DNA of 33,634 bases from Oscillospiraceae bacterium (GTDB lineage Bacteria; Bacillota; Clostridia; Oscillospirales; CAG-272). The notes under the pieces are model-generated. The model saw only the letters and a program-made list of their open reading frames with translations. It ran no database searches and was not told the origin of the DNA. Location of the stretch: positions 1-33,634 of the forward strand of contig SVTF01000020.1 in the NCBI GenBank assembly GCA_015063905.1, in the 5' to 3' direction. A program made the position numbers and the translations under genes. Shown piece by piece: positions 24,935 through 31,642 of the stretch (positions within the stretch are counted from its first letter, which is position 1; each line of letters starts with the position of its first letter).

Positions 24935-26013
24935 GCAGACTTGATAGATTTAAGGCAAAAATGACGGAAAAGGGAATAGACGCGGCGGTCATATCGTCGG
25001 CTATAAACCAAAGATATCTTGCGGGCTTTGACTATACGGATGGCTACGTTCTGGTGACAAAAAACAAGTCCTACGTGTTAGCCGACTTCCGATACATCGA
25101 GGCGGCAAGAGCAAAGGTGGATGCCCGCGATTTCGAGGTGGTCATGCCCGAGGGCTCTATGCTTTCCGCGGTTGCGGGCTTGCTTGACGGCAACGAGTGC
25201 AAGACTGTGGCGTTTGAGGACGCAACGCTTTCCGTTTCCATGCTTGAGAGAATGAAAAAGGTGTTTGTTGGCAAGGAGATGTGCGCGGGCGCATCCGAGA
25301 TAGCGGACGGACTCCGTCTTTACAAGGACTATGACGAGATAGAAAAGATGAAGAAGGCGCAGGCGATAACCGACGCGGGCTTTGAGCATATTTTGAAGAT
25401 GCTGACACCCGATATGACCGAGATAGACGCGGCGCTTGAGCTGGAGTTCTTTATGAGGAGAATGGGAAGCGAGGGAACGGCGTTTGAGACCATCGCGGTT
25501 TCGGGATCTGCCTCGTCGCTGCCTCACGGAGTGCCGAGAAACGTAAAGCTGGAAAAGGGATTTTTCACCATGGATTTCGGCGCTAAGTTTGACGGATATT
25601 GCTCCGATATGACAAGAACAGTAGTCATAGGTAAGGCAGACGCAGACATGAAGAAGCTTTATAATACCGTGCTTTCGGCGCAGCTTGCGGCTCTTGAATT
25701 TATAAAAGAGGGAATTAACTGTAAGGATGCCGATACCGTTGCGCGCGACATCATCAACGGCGCGGGATATGAGGGAAGATTCGGTCATTCGCTGGGTCAC
25801 GGAGTTGGAATGTACATTCACGAGAGTCCCCGTCTTTCGCAGGGTGTCGCTCCCGATTACAAGCTGCAAAGAGGTCATATCGTAACGGTTGAGCCGGGTA
25901 TATATATTGAGGGGCTTTATGGCTGTCGCATTGAGGATATGGTCGGTGTTATGCCCGACGGCAGCATATACAACTTTACGCACAGCAAAAAAGAGCTGAT
26001 AGAGCTGTTCTAA
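24931..26013 (+). CDS. M24 family aminopeptidase (Xaa-Pro peptidase type)
   Basis: The product is 360 residues. ATG 24931 overlaps the previous stop by four bases and follows GAAAGGA. The N-terminal creatinase-like domain (1-130) has the typical GIDAAVISSAINQRYLAGF. The pita-bread catalytic domain carries all five metal ligands: D215 and D226 (MDFGAKFDGYCSDMTRT), H290 (GHSLGHGVGMYIHE), E321 (TVEPGIY) and E335 (RIEDM). It removes N-terminal residues before proline, probably from cytoplasmic peptides. One nucleotide separates it from the next gene. Confidence 0.95.
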   Translation: MSRLDRFKAKMTEKGIDAAVISSAINQRYLAGFDYTDGYVLVTKNKSYVLADFRYIEAARAKVDARDFEVVMPEGSMLSAVAGLLDGNECKTVAFEDATLSVSMLERMKKVFVGKEMCAGASEIADGLRLYKDYDEIEKMKKAQAITDAGFEHILKMLTPDMTEIDAALELEFFMRRMGSEGTAFETIAVSGSASSLPHGVPRNVKLEKGFFTMDFGAKFDGYCSDMTRTVVIGKADADMKKLYNTVLSAQLAALEFIKEGINCKDADTVARDIINGAGYEGRFGHSLGHGVGMYIHESPRLSQGVAPDYKLQRGHIVTVEPGIYIEGLYGCRIEDMVGVMPDGSIYNFTHSKKELIELF

Positions 26014-26014
26014 T

Positions 26015-26263
26015 ATGAAAAAGATATTTTGTATTGACAGAATTGAGGGAGACGTGGCGGTGTGCATTTCGGACGACGGCGAAAAGCTGGACGTTGCGCT
26101 GGCTACACTTTTGGGTATGCGCGCGAACGACGTGTTTGAGGCGCGATTTGAGGATGGGGAGCTTAAAAATATCGTTCCCATGCCCGAGGAACGCGACAGA
26201 CGTCTTGAGCGAAACCGCAAAATGCTCCACGACCTTGCAAGAAGAAGCAAAAAACAGTCCTGA
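26015..26263 (+). CDS. DUF3006 family small protein
   Basis: The product is 82 residues. The pattern IDRIEGDVAVCISDDGEKLDV matches the small beta-barrel DUF3006 family (DR-EG--AV). The C-terminal half is charged and helical (EERDRRLERNRKMLHDLARRSKK). It starts 2 nt after the M24 peptidase stop, so translation is probably coupled. Function is unknown for the family as far as I know. Confidence 0.85.
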   Translation: MKKIFCIDRIEGDVAVCISDDGEKLDVALATLLGMRANDVFEARFEDGELKNIVPMPEERDRRLERNRKMLHDLARRSKKQS

Positions 26264-26293
26264 ATCAATTTCTGATCTTTGAGAGGTTTTTAC

Positions 26294-27076
26294 ATGTTTA
26301 ACACTTATATAGCGTTGACGAATACTGTAGCTCCACCCGGAAAGACCACTGTGATGTGGAACGTTTACTCGTGGCTGATAGATGCTCTTGGCATAGGTAA
26401 CACGGCGGGGGCAAGATGGCTTTTGCTGGCGGCAGCCTTGCTTTGCGCGGTGATAGCGTATTTGCTTGGAAGCATAAATCCCGCTATCATTCTATCCAAC
26501 AAGCTCTACCATGACGACATACGTAACCACGGAAGCGGAAACGCGGGCTCAACAAATGTTTTGCGTACTTTTGGCAAAAAGACTGCCGCTTTGATATTTG
26601 CTTTGGATCTGTCCAAGGCGATAATTTCCTGCGTCGTAGGAAAGCTTTTGCTTTCAACCATGGGCGGAGCAATTGGCGGACTGTTCGTTATCGTGGGACA
26701 CACCGCCCCGATATTCTATAAGTTCAAGGGCGGAAAGGGAGTTGCCTGCCTTGCGGGTGTGGCGCTTGTCATTTCTCCTTGGTCGTTTATTATCTTGCTT
26801 CCAACCTTTGTTCTCATAGTCGCGATGAGCCGTTACGTTTCTCTTGGATCTATAATGGTGTCCATGCTGTTTCCCGTTATCCACAGAGCGTTTCACGTTA
26901 ATGCCGCCCACCCCGACGAGGGCTGGACGCTGCTTGTAAGCATACTGATAATGGCTATCGTTGTGTTTATGCACAGAGAAAATATCAAGCGTCTTATGAA
27001 GGGAACGGAATCAAAGATATCCTTTGGCTCCAAAAAGAAAAAGACTGACGCTACCTGTGAGGATAAAGATGGCTGA
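26294..27076 (+). CDS. plsY: Acyl-phosphate:glycerol-3-phosphate acyltransferase
   Basis: The product is 260 residues. It transfers the acyl chain from acyl-phosphate to glycerol 3-phosphate, the first step of phospholipid synthesis, in the inner membrane. Family motifs are present in order: YLLGSINPAIILS, RNHGSGNAGSTNVLRTFGKK, VGHTAPIFYKFKGGKGVA and FMHRENIKRLMKG. Five hydrophobic spans are visible. The N-terminus is ~45 residues longer than usual and the C-terminus has a charged tail (GSKKKKTDATCEDKDG). ATG 26294 follows GAGAGG; an in-frame start 15 bases earlier lacks a site. Its 3' end overlaps the next gene by 8 nt. Confidence 0.95.
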   Translation: MFNTYIALTNTVAPPGKTTVMWNVYSWLIDALGIGNTAGARWLLLAAALLCAVIAYLLGSINPAIILSNKLYHDDIRNHGSGNAGSTNVLRTFGKKTAALIFALDLSKAIISCVVGKLLLSTMGGAIGGLFVIVGHTAPIFYKFKGGKGVACLAGVALVISPWSFIILLPTFVLIVAMSRYVSLGSIMVSMLFPVIHRAFHVNAAHPDEGWTLLVSILIMAIVVFMHRENIKRLMKGTESKISFGSKKKKTDATCEDKDG

Positions 27077-28262
27077 AATAATTAACGGTGATGCGTTGCT
27101 GCTTCTGCGGCTGATACAAAAGTCGGCTCGGATGAGTGTTATGCGCAAAACGGTGCTTTCAAAGCCGCTTGACAGGTCTGTAAAAAAAGCGTGCCTTGTG
27201 CCAAAGAGCATCGCGGGTAAAACTTGTCTTCAGCTTGAAAGCTTTGGCGCGGACAATAAGGCAAAGCACAAGAATATTGATATTGACGATGCGGAGACGC
27301 TTTTGTCCGTTATTGAAGGCTTTGGGCAGATAAATCTTTTATCGACTGCGGGCGACTGCGAATACAGGGTTTCAAAATCGGGCAACTGTGTGCTATTGGG
27401 CGGACACAAGCTTGAAAAGGCGCTGTTTGGCGAGGACGACGGTATTGGAGTAAAGACCTATGCCCGCATCGAGCCGGGGTCAAACAACAAAAAAAAGAAT
27501 TATATTCTGTCGGGTGACGAGCCGTTTTTGAAGCTGCTTGGTGTAGCTGATGAAAAGGGACGCGTCTTTGACAAAAAACAGGCGAAATTCCGCCAGATAA
27601 ACAAGTTTTTGGAGTTTGTGCGCGATATAGAGGACAAGCTGCCAGAGGGCGACCTGCGCATTTGCGACCTTTGCTGCGGAAAGAGCTATCTTTCCTTTGC
27701 GGTGTATCATTATTTTGCCGTGATAAAGCAAAGACGCGTCACAATGACGGGCGTTGATCTCAAAAGTGACGTTATTGAGTATTGCAACGAGGTTTCGCAA
27801 AAATTGGGCTTTAACGGGCTTGAGTTTTTGTGTGGCGACGTAAATCTTTACGACACAAGTGACCGCGTGAACATGGTGATCTCGCTGCATGCCTGCGATA
27901 TTGCCACCGATATAGTTATAAACAAGGCGATAGAATGGGACGTTGACGTTATTTTGTCCACGCCCTGCTGCCACCACGATCTGAACAAAAAGCTCAATTG
28001 CGAGCCTTTGGAATTCATCGGCAGACATTCCATGCTGCGCCAGAAGCTTTGCGACGCGGCAACGGACGCGCTCCGACTTTCGCTGCTTGAGGCAAATGGC
28101 TATGACGTTGCGGCGTTTGAGCTGATCGACCCCGAGGAAACGCCTAAAAACGTTATGCTGCGTGGCATTCGCAAGAAAAATTTCGATAAAAGCTCCGACC
28201 GAGCTCGCGAGCTTATGGCAAGGTATCGCGAGGCATATCGCTTTTTGACGGGAATTGAATAA
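27069..28262 (+). CDS. SAM-dependent methyltransferase (Methyltransf_32-type)
   Basis: The product is 397 residues. ATG 27069 overlaps the plsY stop by 8 nt and follows GAGGA. An in-frame start 45 bases upstream is inside plsY and is not needed. Residues ~200-360 form a Rossmann methyltransferase: motif I RICDLCCGKSYLSFAVYHYF, GVDLKSDVIEYC, FLCGDVNLYD, then VISLHACDIATDIVINKAI and STPCCHHDLNKKL. The LHAC and PCCHH motifs are typical of this class, whose eukaryotic relatives are METTL25-like or GSTCD-like. The ~170-residue N-terminal part is unassigned. Substrate unknown, possibly RNA. Confidence 0.88.
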   Translation: MAEIINGDALLLLRLIQKSARMSVMRKTVLSKPLDRSVKKACLVPKSIAGKTCLQLESFGADNKAKHKNIDIDDAETLLSVIEGFGQINLLSTAGDCEYRVSKSGNCVLLGGHKLEKALFGEDDGIGVKTYARIEPGSNNKKKNYILSGDEPFLKLLGVADEKGRVFDKKQAKFRQINKFLEFVRDIEDKLPEGDLRICDLCCGKSYLSFAVYHYFAVIKQRRVTMTGVDLKSDVIEYCNEVSQKLGFNGLEFLCGDVNLYDTSDRVNMVISLHACDIATDIVINKAIEWDVDVILSTPCCHHDLNKKLNCEPLEFIGRHSMLRQKLCDAATDALRLSLLEANGYDVAAFELIDPEETPKNVMLRGIRKKNFDKSSDRARELMARYREAYRFLTGIE

Positions 28263-28273
28263 CGGAGAGTTTT

Positions 28274-28618
28274 ATGGGATTTTTTAAGAGATTTATTGAC
28301 AGAGCCACAAAGAGCAAGGACCCAAATTCCAAGCGCTTTAAGTGGGATATGGCGCGCCAGATATGCGGTCACCACGTAAAGTACGTGACCGAGGAGATAG
28401 ATGGCACGCACGAGGTCATCGGACGCTCGGGCGGACTCAACATCAAGGACGACGAGCTGCTCGTTTTCGCGTCCGCGGACGTGCTTATGCGCTGCAAGAT
28501 CGAAGAAATGCAGGCGTGGGAGCTATTGTCCAAGGACGGTGTGGTAATAACCGCGCCCGATCTTGAGCATGGCGGAAAGGTGAGGACGGTCATCGTTCAC
28601 TACGTTTATTACCGTTGA
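28274..28618 (+). CDS. Unrecognised 114-residue protein
   Basis: A clear gene with ATG 28274 after CGGAGAG and 11 nt from the methyltransferase stop. I do not recognise the family. The N-terminus is basic and amphipathic (MGFFKRFIDRATKSKDPNSKRFKWD). The rest looks like a small alpha/beta domain (ICGHHVKYVTEEIDGTHEVIGRSGGLNIKDDELLVFASADVLMRCKIEEMQAWELLSKDGVVI). There is no signal peptide or membrane span. It is last before the inverted-repeat element at 28.62 kb. Confidence 0.8.
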   Translation: MGFFKRFIDRATKSKDPNSKRFKWDMARQICGHHVKYVTEEIDGTHEVIGRSGGLNIKDDELLVFASADVLMRCKIEEMQAWELLSKDGVVITAPDLEHGGKVRTVIVHYVYYR

Positions 28619-28623
28619 CCTGG

Positions 28624-28722
28624 ATTTTTCTTCAATGCTGCGTTGCTCCTCATCAGCGGCTTGACGTAGGTAACTACGCCTGCGCCTTGCTGATTGCGGT
28701 GCTCATTGCCTTGAAGAAAAAT
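28624..28722. repeat. Long imperfect inverted repeat with central GTAA-loop hairpin
   Basis: Outer arms ATTTTTCTTCAA and TTGAAGAAAAAT pair perfectly. Next come CAATG and ATCAGC with GCTGAT and CATTG, interrupted by small bulges. The centre is CGTAG-GTAA-CTACG (28665-28678). The whole ~100-bp element can fold as one long hairpin on either strand. It lies 5 nt after the stop of the 114-residue gene and 60 nt before hisS. There is no T run, so it is not a simple terminator. It looks like a REP/MITE-type dispersed element or a structured RNA. Confidence 0.8.
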
Positions 28723-28781
28723 TCTGCGATCAATCAATTTGTATATTATTACTCTTGGAGACAAGAAAGGAACTTATAGAA

Positions 28782-30062
28782 ATGTTTGTAAAAGAAACAA
28801 CAAAGGGAATGAGAGATATTCTTCCGCGCGAATCGGAGATAAGAGAGTATCTGCTCACAAAAATGAAAAAAACATATGGCTCTTTCGGTTTTTCGCAGAT
28901 AGAAACACCCTGCGTTGAGCACATCGAGAACCTGACCAGCAAGCAGGGCGGCGATAACGAGAAGCTTATATTTAAAATACTTAAAAGAGGCGAAAAGCTC
29001 ACCGTTGGCGCGGAGAACGCAAACGTTGACGAGCTTGTGGATTCGGGCCTTCGCTATGACCTTACTGTGCCGTTGTCGAGATATTATTCCAACAACGCAT
29101 CAAATCTTTCCTTGCCCTTCAAGGCAATGCAGATAGGTCCCGTATGGCGCGCAGACCGCCCCCAGAAGGGAAGATTCCGTCAGTTCGTGCAGTGCGATAT
29201 AGACATTCTCGGAGACCCTTCAAATTCCGCCGAGATAGAGCTTATCACCGCAACGTCAACTTACCTTGAGAGCATTGGCATCGGCGGCGTGACGATAGTA
29301 ATAAATGACCGCCGTATTTTAGCGGCTATGGCGCGCGCTTCGGGCTTTGCGGAAGAGAATTTCTCGCAGGTTTTCATCATTCTTGATAAATACGACAAGA
29401 TCGGCGAAGCGGGAATTGAAAAGGAGCTGCTCGAATCGGGATACGACGCGGCTTGCGTTGCAAAATATATGGAGATATTCCGCGGCGCGATGGCGGCGGA
29501 CGACCGCTTTGCATACCTCAAGGACGCGTTGGGCGAGTGCTGTGAGGAGGGCGTTATCGATAATCTTTTGGAGATCGTTGGCGCGGTGGACGTTATCTCG
29601 GGCGGACGCTTCAATCTTTCCTTCGATCCCACGCTGGTGCGCGGAATGGGCTATTACACGGGCGTGATCTTTGAGATAAAGAGCGAGGACTTCAAGGGCT
29701 CCAGCATTGGCGGCGGCGGTCGCTACGACAATATGATAGGCAATTTCACGGGACAGAAGACGGCGGCTTGCGGCTTTTCCATCGGCTTTGAGCGCATCGT
29801 CGCGGCACTCGTTGAAAAGAATTTCAAGCCCGAGGGAACGGCGCAAAAGACGGCGGTCCTTTACGATAAAAGAATGTCTACTTCCGACTTGGCTCTTATG
29901 CAAAAGGCGGCAATGGAGGCAAGAGCTGACGGAAAGATAGTGCTTGTGCAGAAGATGAACAAGAACGTTGGCTTCCAAAAGCAAAAGCTCGAGGCGGACG
30001 GCTATGCGAAGTTTATCGACATCCGCTATCCCGACGAGATGGCAAAGCTTTGTGAGATCTGA
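28782..30062 (+). CDS. hisS: Histidyl-tRNA synthetase
   Basis: The product is 426 residues. It attaches histidine to tRNA-His. ATG 28782 follows AAAGGAA; an in-frame ATG nine codons earlier (METRKELIE) has no good site and adds residues not typical of the start TTKGMRDILP. Class II motifs are visible: TTKGMRDILPRES, GLRYDLTVPLSRY, FRQFVQCDIDILG, the HisRS-specific VRGMGYYTGVIFE and the motif 3 region CGFSIGFERI. A C-terminal anticodon-binding domain follows. LRYDLTVP is the form I associate with the archaeal/eukaryotic-like HisRS branch rather than the E. coli type. Its promoter is not obvious and the inverted repeat lies just upstream. Confidence 0.97.
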   Translation: MFVKETTKGMRDILPRESEIREYLLTKMKKTYGSFGFSQIETPCVEHIENLTSKQGGDNEKLIFKILKRGEKLTVGAENANVDELVDSGLRYDLTVPLSRYYSNNASNLSLPFKAMQIGPVWRADRPQKGRFRQFVQCDIDILGDPSNSAEIELITATSTYLESIGIGGVTIVINDRRILAAMARASGFAEENFSQVFIILDKYDKIGEAGIEKELLESGYDAACVAKYMEIFRGAMAADDRFAYLKDALGECCEEGVIDNLLEIVGAVDVISGGRFNLSFDPTLVRGMGYYTGVIFEIKSEDFKGSSIGGGGRYDNMIGNFTGQKTAACGFSIGFERIVAALVEKNFKPEGTAQKTAVLYDKRMSTSDLALMQKAAMEARADGKIVLVQKMNKNVGFQKQKLEADGYAKFIDIRYPDEMAKLCEI

Positions 30063-30068
30063 GGCAGA

Positions 30069-30392
30069 ATGATAGGCAAAATGGTAACCGTGATTGTCGA
30101 TAGACCTATGGGCAGCCACCATCCAAAGCACAAGGATATCAAGTATCCAGTAAATTACGGCTACGTAGAGGGAATCTTGGGCGGCGACGGAGAATGGCAG
30201 GACGTGTATATTCTGGGCGTGGATCACCCGATTGAAAGCTTTACGGGAAAGGTCATCGCCCACATTCACCGCTTGAATGACAACGAGGATAAATGGGTCG
30301 TTGCCCCCGACGGCGCGACGTTTTCCGTGGAAGAAATAAGATCAAGCGTCATATTTCAAGAGCAGTATTTTAAGATTGAGATAGAAACCTAA
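30069..30392 (+). CDS. Minimal family I-like inorganic pyrophosphatase
   Basis: The product is 107 residues against ~170 for standard family I PPase. KYPVNYGYVEG matches the substrate loop. GGDGEWQDVYI aligns with the D-x-D-x-x-D signature as D40, E42 and D45. NDNEDKWVVAPDG keeps D71, D74 and K75, so most catalytic positions are present. The C-terminal Y-K active-site pair region is missing. It likely hydrolyses PPi or a PPi-containing metabolite in the cytoplasm. It begins 6 nt after hisS, whose reaction releases PPi, and is followed by a strong terminator. Activity in such short forms is not certain. Confidence 0.8.
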   Translation: MIGKMVTVIVDRPMGSHHPKHKDIKYPVNYGYVEGILGGDGEWQDVYILGVDHPIESFTGKVIAHIHRLNDNEDKWVVAPDGATFSVEEIRSSVIFQEQYFKIEIET

Positions 30393-30396
30393 AAAG

Positions 30397-30424
30397 ATCC
30401 CGACGGATGACCGTCGGGATTTTT
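30397..30424 (+). terminator. Terminator of the yqeG-hisS-PPase region
   Basis: A 10-bp perfect stem ATCCCGACGG / CCGTCGGGAT with an ATGA loop, followed by TTTTTG and preceded by AAAAAG. It may also serve the opposite strand and the AraC gene. Confidence 0.93.
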
Positions 30425-30613
30425 GTTATTGATCGTCTTAAGTATATACTATGCTCTCCTTTTCGGCGGGAGCAAGCCCCCGCCCAACAATTCGAGACAA
30501 AATACATTTTCTGTTTTTGGTGCATATAGTAATGAAATATGCTCCATTTGAATTATAATCAAATTCATTTAGTCGAGGATGCTTCATCTTCGGCAATTTG
30601 TTGTCCATTTTTA
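30425..30613. other. Intergenic stretch with a GC-rich hairpin and a short palindrome
   Basis: GGCGGG (30465-30470) and CCCGCC (30479-30484) form a 6-bp stem without a T run, and AGTATATACT (30431-30440) is a perfect palindrome. No gene, tRNA or clear promoter is seen. The downstream AraC gene (-) ends here without an obvious separate terminator. Confidence 0.45.
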
Positions 30614-31432
30614 TTACTCAAGCCTTTTTCTGTACTCGCGCGGTGAGACACCCATGATCTTTTTAAAGCAACGGGAAAAATATGCCGCGTCGGAAAAGCC
30701 CACAGCGTCGGCGACCTCCTCAATTGAAATATCAGCATCCTCCAAAAGCTTTGCGGCGCGCTCGATGCGGCGAGCGCAGATATATTCGCCAAGCGTACAG
30801 TTATAGCTTTGACGCATGCATTTATATATTCCGCTCGGCGAAAGATGGACTCCGCGTGCCACGGAATCAACGGTCAGCTTGTCAGATAAGTGATCGTCAA
30901 CGTAGTCGGCAACCGCCATGGCGCTTTGATTTTGTTGCGACCTTACCATGTTTTCAAGCATTATGTATTTAGTCAACATGGTGGCTATATTGATGATAGA
31001 TTCTATCATTTGGTCATTATAGAGTGGCAGCGCGTTATAGCGGTTTTCAAGCTCCTCGCGGTCAATGGGGAAGCGGAGCAACGTGTCCTCGGGCAGCTGC
31101 TCATTGAGCTTTAACTGACCCAGCATCAGATACCCAACTATCTCGTCGCGGTGGAGCAGGGGGATGGTTATGTCCACAAGCCCCGCCCCACAGATGTGAC
31201 GCGCGGTCTTTTTTGTAGCCTTGCATTTTTCAAAAAGAATACGGTTGGAACGGGAGCAGGAGCGTTGTCCCTCCTTAACGCTTGTAATAAGACGGCAATA
31301 TCCTCCTATGGACGTTCCTTTTTTAGTCACCACTTGTCCCTCGGTATTGTATAGCGATATGGATATGCCTGTGGCGCGGTTAAAATCATACATCGCGTCG
31401 TCAAGCTTGTTTATGTCATATTTTGGAAGCAT
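30614..31432 (-). CDS. PocR-domain AraC-family transcriptional regulator
   Basis: The product is 272 residues. ATG 31432 has GGAGGG seven bases upstream. Residues 1-115 are a PocR sensory domain: TGISISLYNTEGQVV, GGYC, then cysteines C46, C59 and C81 (HICGAGLVDITIPLL) and the typical VGYLMLGQ ending. Residues ~172-270 are the AraC double HTH (LTVDSVARGVHLSPSGIYKCM; ISIEEVADAVGFSDAAYFSRCFKKIMGVSPREYRKR). It is divergent from the DUF5107 gene, which it probably activates. It is a more canonical PocR protein than the regulator at 3.7 kb. The ligand is unknown. Confidence 0.95.
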   Translation of the reverse strand: MLPKYDINKLDDAMYDFNRATGISISLYNTEGQVVTKKGTSIGGYCRLITSVKEGQRSCSRSNRILFEKCKATKKTARHICGAGLVDITIPLLHRDEIVGYLMLGQLKLNEQLPEDTLLRFPIDREELENRYNALPLYNDQMIESIINIATMLTKYIMLENMVRSQQNQSAMAVADYVDDHLSDKLTVDSVARGVHLSPSGIYKCMRQSYNCTLGEYICARRIERAAKLLEDADISIEEVADAVGFSDAAYFSRCFKKIMGVSPREYRKRLE

Positions 31433-31466
31433 ACGTCTGCCCTCCGTGACCTTGTTGTGTAATTAC

Positions 31467-31494
31467 ATTATATCACGCTTTGGATATTTGTCAA
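31467..31494 (-). promoter_or_regulatory. Strong promoter of the PocR-AraC regulator
   Basis: On the minus strand TTGACA (complement of 31489-31494), a 16-bp spacer and TATAAT (complement of 31467-31472) preceded by the extended TG (TGATATAAT). About 35 nt before the start codon. Confidence 0.88.
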
Positions 31495-31543
31495 TAATTT
31501 TCAAAAAAGTGGAAAATAGTCCAAAAAATGATAAAATCTTACC

Positions 31544-31572
31544 TTGTTTGATACTATTCATTGTTGTATAAT
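31544..31572 (+). promoter_or_regulatory. Promoter of the DUF5107 gene with weak -35
   Basis: TTGTTT (31544-31549), a 17-bp spacer and a perfect TATAAT (31567-31572). The poor -35 suits an activator-dependent promoter controlled by the divergent regulator. Confidence 0.65.
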
Positions 31573-31591
31573 TTGATTATAGAAAGGTGCA

Positions 31592-31607
31592 TTTCAAGCG
31601 CTTTTTT
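31592..31607. promoter_or_regulatory. Possible cre-like or LacI-family operator downstream of the DUF5107 promoter
   Basis: TTTCAAGCGCTTTTTT contains the core palindrome AAGCGCTT (31596-31603), placed ~20 bp after the expected transcript start. It partly fits the catabolite-repression cre pattern, but the flanks do not match well. Confidence 0.3.
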
Positions 31608-31642
31608 AGGCAATATCAATAAATAGAAAGCGAGGCTTTTAT

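Noticed and set aside
28723-28781. T-box leader upstream of hisS
   Set aside because: Only about 60 nt separate the inverted repeat from the start, and neither the AGGGTGG-type T-box sequence nor a terminator/antiterminator pair is present.
30465-30484. GC-rich hairpin as terminator of the downstream AraC gene
   Set aside because: It has no T run on either strand and lies about 130 nt beyond the stop codon.
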